A DNA stretch of 64,000 bases from NCBI RefSeq assembly GCF_000275845.1, contig NW_006766933.1:1-64000 (forward strand). Reading direction: 5' to 3'. Shown here piece by piece: positions 35,960-47,852 of the stretch; position 1 is the first letter of the stretch, and each line of letters begins with the position of its first letter. Both the position numbers and the translations under genes were made by a program. The notes under the pieces are model-generated. The model made no database searches. It was not told the DNA's origin and saw only the letters and a program-made list of their open reading frames with translations. Source of the stretch: Dichomitus squalens LYAD-421 SS1 (Eukaryota; Basidiomycota; Agaricomycetes; Polyporales; Polyporaceae).

Positions 35960-37685
35960 ATGTCCTGGATCATGCAGTCCCAACTAGCTCGTCTAGACTT
36001 GTCTGACTCTACGTGAGTCGAAATGCTCTTGAGGTTGCTCCTATGCTGTGGACTCATACCGCCACAAGGCTAATCGAACATTGGGTTCTGGTAGCATCAG
36101 CAAGTAAGAGGGCCAATCTATATGGTCCAGTTCACGACACGCACTGACAATCGTTAGCTCTCGTTTTCTACGAGTTTCTTCTTACTCTCGACCTGGAAAT
36201 CCGTCTAGTATGGCATCGCAGGCTTAGAGGCGCAACTCTTATCTTCTTCTTGAACCGCTACATCACCTTGGCGAAATATTTGTTCACCATGCTGAGTGAA
36301 CATGCCCCTACACAGACGGTGAGCATCTCGTTTGAATGGTCGTAGCATCTCACATATACAGGCGCTTTCCTGCAGAGGTGACTATAATGCCCTCCAATAA
36401 CATAATATCTCTCAATGACAGCAATGGGGCTTTCCAGCTGTGCGCGACTCTGGAAGATTACCAACTTCCTGGTCATCCTGGCTTATATGGTTTGGGCGGG
36501 TAAGTACTTTCAGAAACACAACCGCAGGCTCTTTGACATTTGTCATGTAGCCTTCTCAACGATGCGGGTTTTCGTCCTCTCGCAATCCAAAATATACCTG
36601 CCTGTCGTAGTTCTCACGATATTTTTGTTCCCAGTGGCAACAGAGACGGTGGGACTATCATTCAAGGGTCTTCTGCCGCTGCCTGTGCACATACTGACCT
36701 TCTTTGTCGTAGTATCTGTTGTTCACGCAAGTCTCGCCACGGCTGCAACGAGGGCCGGTGCTATGCATGCTCTTCAACGAATTATCCTGGCGTCTGAATC
36801 TGATGTGAGCCATCGTCGTTCAATCACAGATACCTAAGAGACTGAAGATAGGTTCACGTTAGCTGTGCGTGGTTTGCCAATGTTAATGTCTAGGAAATCC
36901 TTAGAACTTGACGAAAATGTAGTGTCTGGTGTCACTCGTACCGTCATGATCTCTGGTGACTTGCTTGTTGTTGCTGTCATATGCAAGAAGACGAGTGGCG
37001 CACGGAAGGCAGCTAAGGAAGGTGGCCTCAAACGGTCTCTTTCGGTGCTGCTATTTCGCAACGGTACGGAGACATCCACGTGTTTGGCTGCAGCATATTT
37101 CGTACTGAGCTGCTGATGTAGGCATCCTCCATTTCGTGTGCGTCGTCCCGCGCCGCTTACACAGCACCTGCCTGCTGACCTCTACAACATATATAGCATC
37201 CTCTCATTTCTGAACCTAGTTCATCTGGCATGTATTATCACGAACTTCTTCCCAAGTTTCATGGCCACTGTTGGAGAAGCGTATGTACTGATATCTCTCT
37301 CTCAAGTCCGCCTGCTTTAACCACGGTGCTGCACAGGCTGACTTCTATTGTGGTCTCCCGCTATATACTCAACCTTCGCAATTATAACCGACCATCCGTC
37401 ATGAGCAACATCACCTTCAGCAGCCGGATGTCCCAGTCCATCCAATTCGTCACCTCACGCAGCATTAATAGCGACTCGAACCCCGTGCCGCCGCAGACGG
37501 GAGACAGCTTCTGCCGACGGCTAGTTGACTTCGTTGAACCTCTCGGAGCCCCCGTGGAGGGCTTCCTCGGGGCTGGTCTGACCAGAGAAGAGGATGGGGA
37601 TGGTGCGTCGCCATACTTTCCCGACGTGGAGGAGGTATGGAGAGACACCTTGGAGAAAGTCCAAAAGGAATATTCTGAATGTTAG
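35960..37685 (+). CDS. DUF6533-type multi-pass membrane protein, 11 exons, 383 aa
   Basis: Exons are 35960-36012, 36069-36103, 36158-36318, 36362-36377, 36422-36499, 36551-36648, 36713-36804, 36894-37063, 37122-37137, 37197-37280 and 37337-37685. All are GT-AG and the total length is in frame. The basidiomycete family pattern is clear: LVFYEFLLTLDLEIRLVW, GATLIFFLNRYITL, CARLWKITNFLVILAYMVWA, FSTMRVFVLS, VTRTVMISGDLLVVAVI, SLSVLLFRNG, LSFLNLVHLACIITNF and SIVVSRYILNLR. These give about seven membrane helices. The 110-residue C-terminal tail is cytosolic-looking and polar. Two 16-nt microexons are needed. The family is large in Agaricomycetes and has no known ligand or function; a receptor-like role is speculation. 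Confidence 0.85.
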
Positions 37686-39208
37686 CTTAGTCGTCCGGGA
37701 GATCCGCTCGCTCTGAGCTTGCCAAAATTCGACCTTCCTTCGTGATACCCAGATACCCGCAAGCCTTCCCGCGTATTTATTGGAGAACAGAAGGACTCTT
37801 TAGATCTTTCCATCCTGTTATGTATGCGACATCTTATCTTGAATGTCCCCCAACATAGATTGTACTGGCCCATAAGATGAGAAGGCCTCTCATCTGCGAT
37901 CTCTTAGTTGTATCGTTCAAGGATTGCATTGGTTCCCATATTCTGAGCAACCACTCCAACCCACTCGGATCAGCCAGAGATCATCATGCCGTGTTAGCTA
38001 CGACATGACTTGTCCTTATAGCGTCCTATTGGTAAAATCCCTCGTTGACGATCTGAGACATCATCGACATCCTTGGCAACATCTCTGACGACAACGTAGT
38101 AGTATCCTATTCACCTATTGGTAGTCACTGGCAAAATGCATTGGCAGGCGACACTGCCAGCGTCAAGAGCGGCCCGGGGGCCCAGGTAACGGCCCGGAAG
38201 CGTCCCGCATTCCGCATCCTCACGAACCGCCTCCGTCTACGTACCTCTGTGGTGACCGTGACCTTGTGGCGAAAGACGACTTGAAGTTGTGAGTAAATGC
38301 TCAGTGCCACCTCATCTGCACTCCTACCTACGTTCTCCTCGTATCTGTGTTTTCATAACAAGCAATCGACACATGTAAAGAAGCTTTGCTCTTGACGGGG
38401 CTCGAGTCTCCTGTCAGTGTACCCGTGGACACAGGCTTCAAGCTTTGAGGCCAATCGTAGTTCGGTTTGGTTGGTTGACAAGCCTCAATATCAATAGTGG
38501 CCGAAGGTATATCTCTCGTAGTAGAATGGGTGAGCATACCGTTGACGCTACTGACACAACGTTAATTTGACACTATGGCGACTCCTAATATCGTTCAGAT
38601 GCGACACGGAGGTGCCTCGATTGCCTTTCGGCGAATTAGAAAAGCACGCCCCAAACAAGGACGCCGGAATCGTTGTTATGCGCCCGTTGTCGCGATGTCG
38701 CAGCGACACTATGGACGCTTGCCACACGTCTTCATTCGACCCTCCAAGTCGTCGGAATGATCAGCGTACGTTCTCATCAGGGTAATCCAGTAGGCGTTTT
38801 CTGGCAGAGAAACTCTTCGTCTGATTGACTCGCCTACTCTCGCTTTGCCAAAGGTCATTGAAACGCTATCCCTAGCCATGTCGTTGAGGCCAGACGAGGA
38901 GAGCTATAGACGCCCTCAATTGTGTAGCGGTACAGAGTAGTCAAGAAATACGCGTTGTGTAAGTCGTTTAGGCAAAAATCCTTATCGACTCGTACTCTTG
39001 TTCATAGGCACTCAAAGGTAATGGTCACAATTGTGATATGTTTCGACCCGTAGGACGACGGTATGTGCCCCACCGCCCAGTAAAGTCCACGTGCCTTCGC
39101 GTCGAGTGCTGGGGGCACATATAAGATCGAACCGAGGCACAGCTACTCCTTTCATACACTTGCCCCGCCTTTTCCACCTTGCCCAACGTGCCTCCATCTG
39201 CGTCCTCG
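37686..39208. other. Intergenic, no gene seen
   Basis: 1.5 kb of A/T-richer spacer with short frames only. A basic 61-residue frame near 38.6 kb has no features that would support it. The promoter of the zinc-finger gene is at the right edge. Confidence 0.45.
39119..39125 (+). promoter_or_regulatory. TATA box of the zinc-finger gene
   Basis: atataag lies 84 bp before the ATG at 39209, at normal distance for a fungal TATA element. Confidence 0.5.
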
Positions 39209-41568
39209 ATGGCTGAAGAGTACAGCGATAATGAAATTGAATTCGACTTCGACAACGAGGCGAACGAGTTCGCCTTGCCTACGGGCGCACAATGCACGGC
39301 ACCCCTCCCTGACACTTCGGTGGACGCCTTCGAAGCGCTATATTCGGCATTTCTCTTGGCCCAATACGATGAACGTCCAGATGCGTCGGCCACCACCTCT
39401 TCGCTCGATCGTCCGCATACCTTCAGCCAGACAGTCCCCCAACTCCGTCCGTTCAATCCACCCGTCGATGCTTTGGGTGAGGAAAACTTGCCCGCTTGCA
39501 TCGATCCGTCAGCCACGTACCAACAAACATCCATAGTCCCTGCACCTCCGCCTCCTAATCAAAACGATCCACCTTTTCCCGCTGTCCCTAGCCTACCCCG
39601 TGCGAAGAGGCCACGAGCCGAGCGATCTGAGAACGCAGGGAGCTCTGCGGAGCTCTCCTCCCGCAAACGTCGGCGTACGGCGGTGCCCCCGACGGCTATC
39701 GTTGAAAATGGACGCATATTCAGCACACCTGTCCTCTATCCGGAGACGGAGGCCGCACACACAAGTGAGTGGTCCGCGGCCGGTAGTCCGCTGTGGCATT
39801 TCGACTCATATTTCGTATAGCTGTCCAAGATGCTTTCGTCAACGAAACTTCCACACGTTCAAGAGCAGACGACGGTGCGGCACCACCAGCCGCGGACAAA
39901 GAGAACGTCCCCGCCGTCTCGGGGCCTGCGCGGAAACGCACACGCACGGACGAGCTGGACGGCGGGCCATCTGGCACAAGCAAGCGCCGCAAGAAGCAAG
40001 CGCTGCTGGACGCTCCAGAAACTATCAATGCCCCTCCACTGCTGCGCGCTCCCCTCCATGTCGGCGGGTACGGTGTGTATCTCGGTAGTCGTCGTCCGCG
40101 TTCGCTGCCTTACTCGAGTGATAAAGCCAGGTCGTCCGCCCTGGGCGGGACCACCGTAACCGCCTCGACGATCGGTCTATCTGCTCCCGGTGAGCAGCCA
40201 AGCAACGCCGGATGCCCTCAGTCCGGGCCTGAGCTCTACCGAGGGCTGCGCGATGCAAGATCGCAGGCCCAACAAGGGTCGCACCAGCTCTCAAGTGAGG
40301 TTCTCCCGTCTCTTCTGACCTTGCCTCTACTGACGGTCCCTGCAAGGCACCACCAGCGGGACACCCCAACCCACCAGCGACGTGCGCGGACCCCCTGCCC
40401 CGCGTCACCGTCGTCTCGCCGCGCAGAACGCCCCTGCCGGGCCATCCCGATCCCATGCAGGACCCTCCGGTGCGGCACAAGCTCCCCCCCTCCCACCGAA
40501 AGCCAAACGCACGCGCCTCCGGCCGCCCGCAGCCGACCCGCGCTCCCCCAGCGCCTCCGCGCACCCATCCCGCTCATCAGCCAAACCCAGCCCCAAACCC
40601 GTAGTCAGGCCCAAAGCCGTCGCCAGGCCCAAAGCCAACGCCCGCCGCGCCTGCCCCGTCCCCCTCCCAAGCTCAGGCGCGCCCTGCCCGCGCACCTTCT
40701 CGCGCGAGACCGACGTGCACCGGCACATCCTCCACGCGCACCTCGGCGTGCGCACGTACTGCGTCTCCGCGGCGCACGCGCGCGGGCCCGCGCCCATCGC
40801 GCGGCACGACGGCCTCAAGCGCCACTTCGCGAGCGAGGCCTGTCTCGGGGGCGCGACGCGTACGACGCCGCCTGGCGCGCCCTCGCCGAGCAACTATCCC
40901 TGTCCTCTTCGTCGTCGTCGTCGTCGTCGTCTGCAAATGCTGTTTCCGGTGCTCTTGGAGTTGGAGTTGGAGTTGTGATTGGAGCTGGAAGCGCGCGCGA
41001 GACGGGCGAGGTGCGCGCGGAGGTGCGCAAGGAGGCGCAGCGCGCGCTGGGCCGGGCGCTGGGGCGCATCGCGATGCCGTGCTACCAGGCGCCCGGGTTC
41101 TGGGCGGCGGTCGCGCACCTGCCCGCGGGGCGGACGCCGCTGCAGCTCGAGCGGTGGCTGGGGCGGCACGCGCGCGTCGTGCGCTGCCGGTGCGGGGTGT
41201 GCGAGGGGATGGCGGACTGGGAGCTGGACGTCAGGCCTGATGAGCGGACGGCGGGCCCTGTCGCGAGCCTTGCACTTGAGGCGTCTGCGCGTCGGGGGGA
41301 TGACGATAAGATGCCCCCGGAGGAGGAAGAGGGCGTAGAGGAAGACCCTCCTACGAGGCAGCAAGATATGGAGGCCAATTCTGCCCTTGTCCTGAACCCG
41401 GAGTCAGTTGTGCCGCATCATTCGGAAGTCAGTTGGGATACACCAGCTGTAGCACCACCTTCTTTGGATGATTTTTGGGCAGAGTGGCTGGACGCGGGGC
41501 TGCTGTTTCAAATCGAGCCAGCGAGCGAAGACCAACCCGAGAACACTACCCTGATAGGGTCAGGCTAG
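39209..41568 (+). CDS. C2H2 zinc-finger protein, probable transcription factor
   Basis: The reading frame begins at a TTG upstream, so I use the ATG at 39209. Exons are 39209-39764, 39821-40067, 40119-40294 and 40347 onward, with GT-AG introns in phase. The N-terminus is acidic (EEYSDNEIEFDFDNEANEF), as in activation domains. Basic clusters PRAKRPRAERS, SRKRRRTAV and TSKRRKKQ could be nuclear signals. Near residue 440 is a C2H2-like unit (CPVPLPSSGAPCPRTFSRET, then DVHRHILHAH). A second Cys/His cluster follows (YCVSAAHARG, RHDGLKRHFASEAC). After that the frame changes at 40846-40860: either one base is missing in a run of five G, or an intron 40860-40960 is removed. The last part (ARVVRCRCGVCEGMADWE onward) is in frame to the stop at 41568. 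Confidence 0.7.
40909..40975. repeat. (TCG)n and GGAGTT repeats in the zinc-finger gene
   Basis: About eight TCG units (near 40909-40932) are followed by tandem ttggag hexamers (about 40955-40972). In one frame they encode poly-Ser and Gly-Val repeats; in the alternative model most of them fall inside an intron. Confidence 0.75.
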
Positions 41569-41717
41569 TATTGATCGCATGAATGTTGATTCGCGTGAAG
41601 TGATGAAGTATCGAGAGAGCGTTGGTCAAGTTGATATTCAATGGACGAGTACACTGGAGTATACAGAGATCATGATTCCATGCTGAGGTCCGCCGATATG
41701 AAATGTCCATAACCTTC

Positions 41718-42490
41718 TCATACACGCTTCTGTGCCTCCTGCTCAACCTTCCGTGCGCCCTCTGCGACCTTCTGAGCGCCTTCGCTCTTGACATCCTCCG
41801 CCTTTTTCTGCGAGTAGCCGAGCCAGCTCCAGAGCCATGCGTTCCAGCCCTGAGCCTCCTGCTTGGTCTTCTTCGCCGCGTCCTCGTACGTCTGCTCGAC
41901 CTTGTGGGCGGCGTCAGCAGCGGTACCCTTGACCTTCTCGTACTGACGAGTCGCCGCGCCGCGGGCATCGTCCGCAGTCTTGTTGGTCTGGGCACGGGCC
42001 TCCGCGAGCTTGTCCTGAGCAGATGACTGTACAGCAAGGAGATGAATGATCTGAATGGGGACGTGGGCGGGAGCACACGACGAACCTTGGTCTCATCGTA
42101 CTTGGCCTGGCCCTCGCGGGCGGCGTCGTGGGCGGTGGCCTTGCCGGCGTCGCGGAGCTCTGCCGCCTTTTGCTTTACGCGCTCCTGGTCCGCTTGGCGC
42201 TGCGCGTGAGGGTCGGCAGAGCCGGATTGGTAGACGTAGTAGTAGCTCGCGCCGGCAGCGGCGAGACCGCCAGCGACCAAGAAGAGAGTGGTGTTGCCTT
42301 TGGGCTTGGGGATGTCGGTCTGGGTATCGGTGGGCTGAGTGGGGTCTGGAACGGTGGCGTACGTGCGGGGTCTCTGTATACCGTGTCAGAATCGGTGATA
42401 CAGACACGAAGAAGCAGATGAACATACGGAGCATGCAGCGCGGGAGGCTGCGGGGGCAGCACGGAGGGTGGTGCGGAGGACGGCAGACAT
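41718..42490 (-). CDS. Ala/Lys-rich single-pass protein, organelle-targeted, 3 exons, 219 aa
   Basis: Exons are 42490-42428, 42373-42086 and 42026-41718, all in phase. The N-terminus (MSAVLRTTLRAAPAASRAAC) has no acidic residues and many Arg/Ala, like a mitochondrial presequence. A membrane helix follows at about residues 47-68 (TTLFLVAGGLAAAGASYYYV). The rest is a long Ala/Lys/Glu/Gln helix with LEA-like repeats (QKAAELRDAGKATAHDAAR, KYDETK, DAAHKVEQTYEDAAKKTKQ), broken by a Trp-rich NAWLWSWLGYS. Fungal proteins with this layout have been annotated as calcofluor white hypersensitive proteins; I hold that name only loosely. A TATA-like run lies upstream at 42681-42690. Confidence 0.8.
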
Positions 42491-42680
42491 GGTGGTAGTG
42501 GGGATAAGACGATGCGTACGTGGTGGGAAGACGTGCGGTTGGAACACGGCCTTTTCATCTGTGCTCGCCTCTTGCATGACGCCATCCACGCTCCTCCCAG
42601 CCCAGTCCCCCATGATGTCACCCGCCAGTGCACGATCACATGATCGCGTCCTGCTCGCCTCCGCATCGCTGTTACTTATA

Positions 42681-42690
42681 TTATATATAA
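42681..42690 (-). promoter_or_regulatory. TATA-like run upstream of the 41.7-kb gene
   Basis: ttatatataa lies about 190 bp before the ATG at 42490, between the two minus-strand genes. The spacing is longer than elsewhere here, so a 5' UTR of moderate length would be needed. Confidence 0.35.
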
Positions 42691-42761
42691 TGCGATTCGC
42701 GAGAAGAATAAGTCAAGTTACACACAGCTGAGCATGTCTGCTATACACTACACACCAACGC

Positions 42762-44688
42762 TCAATCGCTGTACCGCCCCATCGCCCCCCGCTCATAGTC
42801 CTCCCCGCCGTCCTTGAAGCGCACAGGCGTGTACCGCGACCCCGCACTCCGGCCCTTCATCCCCCGCACACACATCGTCACCGTCACCCCCAGCAGCACC
42901 ACCCCGACGAGCAGGTTCGCCCCCAGCAGCCCCAGCGCGAGCGTCTCGTACTTCTTCCCCCAGCTGTCCCCGCTGCCGTCTCCAGACGACGGGTCGCTCG
43001 AGACCGCCCCCTCGAGCTTCGCGAGCTCGTCGTGCTCGCCCTGCGTCCCGCCCGACGAGCTGTCCGTGGGAGAGCTCGGGTCCGCGGTGGACTGCGTGGA
43101 CGACGCCGCCGCCGCCTGTTGCTCGTACTGCACGAGCAGCGAGGGGTCCAGCGCGGGCGGCAGCTGCGCGAGCGTCGCCGCGCGCTCCGTCTGGAACTCG
43201 TCCCACATCGTCGCGGGGTCCGTCGTCGCGAGCATCTGCACGTACGGCGTGCCGTCCGTGTTCTGCATCGGGTCCCAGTCGCCGTAGTTGAACCTGGACA
43301 CAGGCACAGAGGGGCTTAGACGGGCCCTACCGCAGCAGAGGTCAAGGACTAGAGGAGCGACTTACGAGGCGTACACGCTGCGCAGGAACGCATCGCCGAG
43401 GATGATGTCGAACCCCACGAAGCTGCTCGGGTCCAGCGTGAGGTACTGGTACGTGCCCAGGCACGCCGTCACGTTCGTGTCCACGCCGTTCACGGGGAGC
43501 GTCACCGCGACGGGGAAGGTGAGGTCCAACGGGTGCACGGGGAACTCCTGGCCACTGACACACGCACGCGCGCCCGCAATCAGTGTCTGGTGTACGTCAG
43601 CGAACGCAGGCCAGCGACGCACCCGAAGACGAAGGTGAGGTTCGTGCTGCCGTTGCAGGGCACAAGCCACGCCGCCGAGGACTCATCATACACCGCGCCC
43701 GGGATGCCCCCATAGATGGCGTCCACGGCAGGCGCGGGCAACGGCGGGAACGAGAACCCGGTGTCCAGCACGGCGACGACCTTGCCCGCGGGGACGCCCT
43801 TGATCCGGGAGGCGTTGAACGCGAAGCTCTCGCCGTCGACGACCATCGCGTCGAGCACGACGCCCCAGTGCTCCGGGGCGACGCGCGGCAGCCGCGGCGC
43901 GTCCGCGACGTCCTCGAACCCGGCCGCGTGCGCCGAGATGAGGAACGTGCCGTCGGCGACGTCGTCGAGCTCTGTCGTGCGCCCGAGCTGCACGTCGAAG
44001 AAGTCGGGCAGCGCGGGGTCCTGCGCGAAGAGCGCGGTCATGGGCGCGCGCGCGAGCGCGTCCGCTGCCGCCGTGCCCCACGCCTTCTGCACGATGCCGT
44101 AGATGGACGCGACGTCGAAGGCCATGCCCATGATCCCGTCCATCTCCGACAGGTCCATGTCCTGGATGGCGGTGGCGTTCAAGAACGCTGCGGATGCATG
44201 CCTGAGTCAGGTGGAAGCGGAATGGGATGTCATGACTGGCCGGGGGACTCACCCTGCGAGGGGAGTGTGAAGTCTCCGATTCGCAGCTCGGCGAACGCGA
44301 TGCTGCCCGCGGCCTGGCCGCTCCCGTACGCCTCCTCGGCCGCCAGATCGGTAGCGTTCGTTAGCTGGACGGCGCGCCCGGCGGTGTTCAGCCACAGGTC
44401 AGACGAGCCGGTGTCGAGCTGGACGGTGAAGTCTATGCAGAGAACGTGTCGTGTGAGTCAGTCGTCTGTTGTAATTGTAGCAGCGCCGCTGGACTCACTT
44501 TGGCCCCCGAGCGTGATCTCGACGGTGTACAGGAGGTCGTTGGAGGTCGACACGCCGACGTTGTCGGGCGCGAGCGACCCGTACGCGGACTTGTACCCGG
44601 TGCCGTGGGCCTTGAAGCTGAAGCTTTGGCCGAGGGCGGCTCCTGCCGTCACGAGTGGAGCAAACTTGAGAAGAGAAGAAGGCACCAT
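42762..44688 (-). CDS. A1-family aspartic peptidase with C-terminal membrane anchor, 5 exons, 551 aa
   Basis: Exons are 44688-44499, 44432-44253, 44187-43623, 43554-43366 and 43293-42762. A signal peptide starts MVPSSLLKFAPLVTAGAALG. Both catalytic motifs of the pepsin fold are present: FTVQLDTGSSDLWL (about residue 72) and VVAVLDTGFSFPPLP (about 265). DGIMGMAFD and the late FDIILGDAFLRSVYASFNYGD strand are also family features. After the catalytic unit comes a Ser/Thr/Gly-rich stalk, then one membrane helix (LALGLLGANLLVGVVLLGVTV) and a basic cytosolic tail. The enzyme is therefore probably tethered at the cell surface rather than freely secreted. A long plus-strand frame across the same DNA is a GC-driven shadow. 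Confidence 0.93.
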
Positions 44689-45790
44689 CGTGACCTAGGA
44701 AGCGGAAGGGGAAAGAAGAACGGGAGAGAAGGAAAAGAAAGGGAGGTGAGCAGACGGATGCGTCGCTGTCCGCGGACGTGATGTGATATGGAGTACAACA
44801 TGAATGTGCGTGGTCCTGGCTTAAGTACCCTAGATCGCACCGGCTAAAGGGAGCATGGCCCACGGCAGTTGGACGTCGTGCGCGTAGCGTCGGACGTCCA
44901 GGCTGTGGCTGTCATTTGGCAGGCCGGTGGCGGCATAGCCGTACTTATTACTCCCGTTTTGCCAACTTTTCCGCGCATGCTGTACGCTCATTGATGTCGC
45001 CCTCATCTACCTATCGAGATATCAGCGGGCGCAGTCCACCCGGTTCATAGGAACCAGGGATGGGTCGTAAAGGTAATCAAAGGCGCGCCCCTGTCAAGTT
45101 CTATCAAGCCCGGCTGCCTCTTTCGCAGACATTGTTGACTCACCGATAGAGATCTTGTCCTATCGGAACGCGTGGATGTCTCTTATATAGGCGGAAGGTA
45201 CTAGACTGAGCTCTCTTGAAGCCCCTATGTGGTGAGGTAGCACAGAGTCGCGTCCGATGGTGAAGCGTACATATCTGACAAGTCCCCAAGTCGTCCAAGA
45301 CGCGGAGTCGGGAAAATCGCTAGATCAACGTGCACAGCCGCATGCTCACGGCCCCTGTCATCGGCTACGGAAATCATGACATATGCAAGTTATGTAGGGG
45401 TAAACCGTTTCGCTCTACTCAGCGTCCTCTTTCGGCGTCCGAGGAGGGGAATGGCTGGAATGGCAAGGCACCGGGGCTGTAGCAGTGGACAGCTCCGGAG
45501 CAATGCATGACTTCAAGGTGGTGATTACCTCGAGATCGTCAATTGAGGCCACCAACGTCGCACTGAGGCTCGCGCGATGTAGTGAATGAAACTGCGAATA
45601 GCTGCCGCGTCTTATCGACGACCCTCACTGTGCTTGATTCTCGTCGCTGAGGGTTCGACGAATTTGCCTGATCGGAGCCGACGCATTTCCGCCCGTTTGA
45701 TATTGAGTACCGATACAGCTGTCCGCAAGATCCGAGATACAGATGCAGAAATAGATAAGGGAAAAAATCAACAGAAGCCTCGGGATATGA
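44689..45790. other. Intergenic, no gene seen
   Basis: 1.1 kb between the aspartic peptidase start and the S53 peptidase 3' end, both on the minus strand. It should hold the aspartic peptidase promoter. No repeat or coding signal. Confidence 0.45.
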
Positions 45791-47852
45791 TCAGAGGCCC
45801 GCAGCGGTCAAGAGCTTGTTGAAGTCGGGCGTGCCCAGACCGGTGACCTGGAGTATGGCATTGTCAGTACGACACGCTATCAGATTCACAGCTAGCGTGG
45901 TCACGTACAGGATCCCATCCTTCGTTGGCAGGGAACCCATCGGTGCCACATCCGGGGTTGTTACCGGTAGTGATGTCCGTGAACGCGCTCGCGCCAGTGG
46001 AATACAAGAACGGGTTGAGGAAGCCCATCGGGGCCTTGCCCGCTGCGACGAGCCTGTCGTTCAGGAGCGCGACCGTGCTCGCAACGAACGGGGTGCTCGC
46101 GCTAGTGCCCGACACGTCCGTGACGGTGCCGCCGATGTTCACCTGGTAGCTGACGCCCGCAGCGGAGATGTCGGGGTAGCCGCGGCCGCTTGTGTTGAAG
46201 AGGCCCGCGTTGGTGGACCCGAGCTTGCCCAGGTAGCCCGAGACCGCGCCGCTCTGATAGTCGGGCACCGCGAAGACGTTGGAGAAGCCGCCGGAGGAGA
46301 AGTCGGCCGCGGACTCGGGCGGGACTCCTTGGGTGGCACCGACGACGGTGACGCTGTCGAGCGCTGTAAGCACGGAATCGGATCTATTTGGTTTGTGCGG
46401 GACTCACAAGGGGCAGCCCGAAGGGAAGGTGGGGCGGAAGGTCGTACAGCTGCCGCCCTGGCCATCGTCTACGCCGCTGTCTCCGGAAGAAAAGAAGATA
46501 GACGTCCCGCGCGCACCAAGTTGGGCATACGCGTTGCAGATATTGCTGCAATGCTCGATGAGTAGGCTGTTTACTATAGCATGATGGCTTCCTACTTGGC
46601 TAAACCCGGGTCAACCAGCTCTTCGGGGAAACCGAAACTAGTCGTGAAGACGGACGGCGGGCTGTCCAGGGCGATGAGGTTGTTGACGAGATCCAGGAAA
46701 CCGGTCACATCGCCATCATTCTGGGTGCCGACAGTGAAAAAGGTGGTCGGCACGTCAGTCGCAATGCCCACGGTGTACTGGATGTCCAAGCTCTAAAGAG
46801 AGCAACGGTTAGCTACGCGCTCGCAACAAACTGATAGGACGTGAAAGCGAGCGTACTCCTTCAGTGCTAGGCTGGGTTTCGTCGTTCGAACCGCCGTCTA
46901 CAGACGTGACGCTGAACGAAGTGCTGCTTGGAATGTCGGGGCGGAACTGCGTGAGGAACCCCGACAGATCGCTGGTGGCCGCGAATGAATTCACGAAGCT
47001 GCTGACGGCCATCGTGCTCGAAGTCTGCGTCGCAGGGTCGGTCGGGACATTGTAGAATTGCTGGAGACACGTTGGTGTAATGGCAGTGGCGCAAGAGGCA
47101 TCCGCCCGCGCGACATGCGTAGAATTGTGGAACGTGCCGGAGACGTGCACGCTTGAAATGCCCTTCTTCGCCTGTACTGGGAACCTATGTGCGTGCGCAC
47201 GAGTCGGCGTCAATATTGTAGTCAAGGTTTTGTGAGAGATATATCTCTCACGCAGTAGCTGGGTAGATGAAGTCCAGATATGGCTGCACGCTGGCCGGAA
47301 CTGAGTACGCGAGTGTGCGGATTGCGGTGACCCCCGTGGTTGGGTTTTTGTACACCGTGAAGTCCGCGTCAAGCAGAGCGTTCGCCTTGGACACAGGCAA
47401 CTCGATATTCAACCACTGATTCGTTGCGCCGGGAGTTGCCTTCACGCCATTCTTTTGTAGCCATGCATTGATCGCCTTTACGCCACCATCGCTAGGTGCG
47501 GTGAGCGCCGCGACCTGTTACGCGCGCATAGCGTTCGCATCGCAATGATGAGAACCCCGCGCGCGATGATAGGTCACTTCAGCACGACCGTACGCACCTG
47601 AGCTTTAGTGAGGAACTTGCGGTAGTTCTTGCTGCCTGGCGTACTAACATCCAAGAGCTTCTGCACCAGCGGTGTGTTGTCCTTCTTGAGCGCGATGCGC
47701 AAGTTCAGCACTTCGTTCGGATCGGGAGCGCCGCTCGCCTTGTAACCTGCTGGCGCAGTTGAACGCGCATCGTGAACATGAAGCGCGTCCCAGGTCGGCG
47801 CGCCCAGCGCGAGGGCAATGAAAGAGAAAGCAAGCAGCCCGGCTGCAACCAT
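45791..47852 (-). CDS. S53 sedolisin/tripeptidyl-peptidase, 7 exons, 567 aa
   Basis: Exons are 47852-47598, 47514-47252, 47184-46857, 46792-46596, 46566-46408, 46353-45909 and 45847-45791. A signal peptide ([19 protein letters not shown]) is followed by an activation propeptide ([33 protein letters not shown]). The catalytic unit shows the Ser-Glu-Asp arrangement: Glu and Asp in [13 protein letters not shown] (split by an intron), Asp in [12 protein letters not shown] for the oxyanion hole, and the nucleophile in [13 protein letters not shown]. It ends in [16 protein letters not shown], the usual Ca2+-site region. These acid peptidases release tripeptides outside the cell. A TATA box lies at 47983. 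Confidence 0.95.

Noticed and set aside
36319..36421. Frame break between exons 3 and 5 of the DUF6533 gene
   Set aside because: The 16-nt exon 36362-36377 bridges the phases and adds the expected Cys-containing segment.
43583..44698. 371-residue plus-strand frame opposite the aspartic peptidase
   Set aside because: Exact antisense of well-supported peptidase exons; its Arg/Gly/His-rich composition reflects GC bias.
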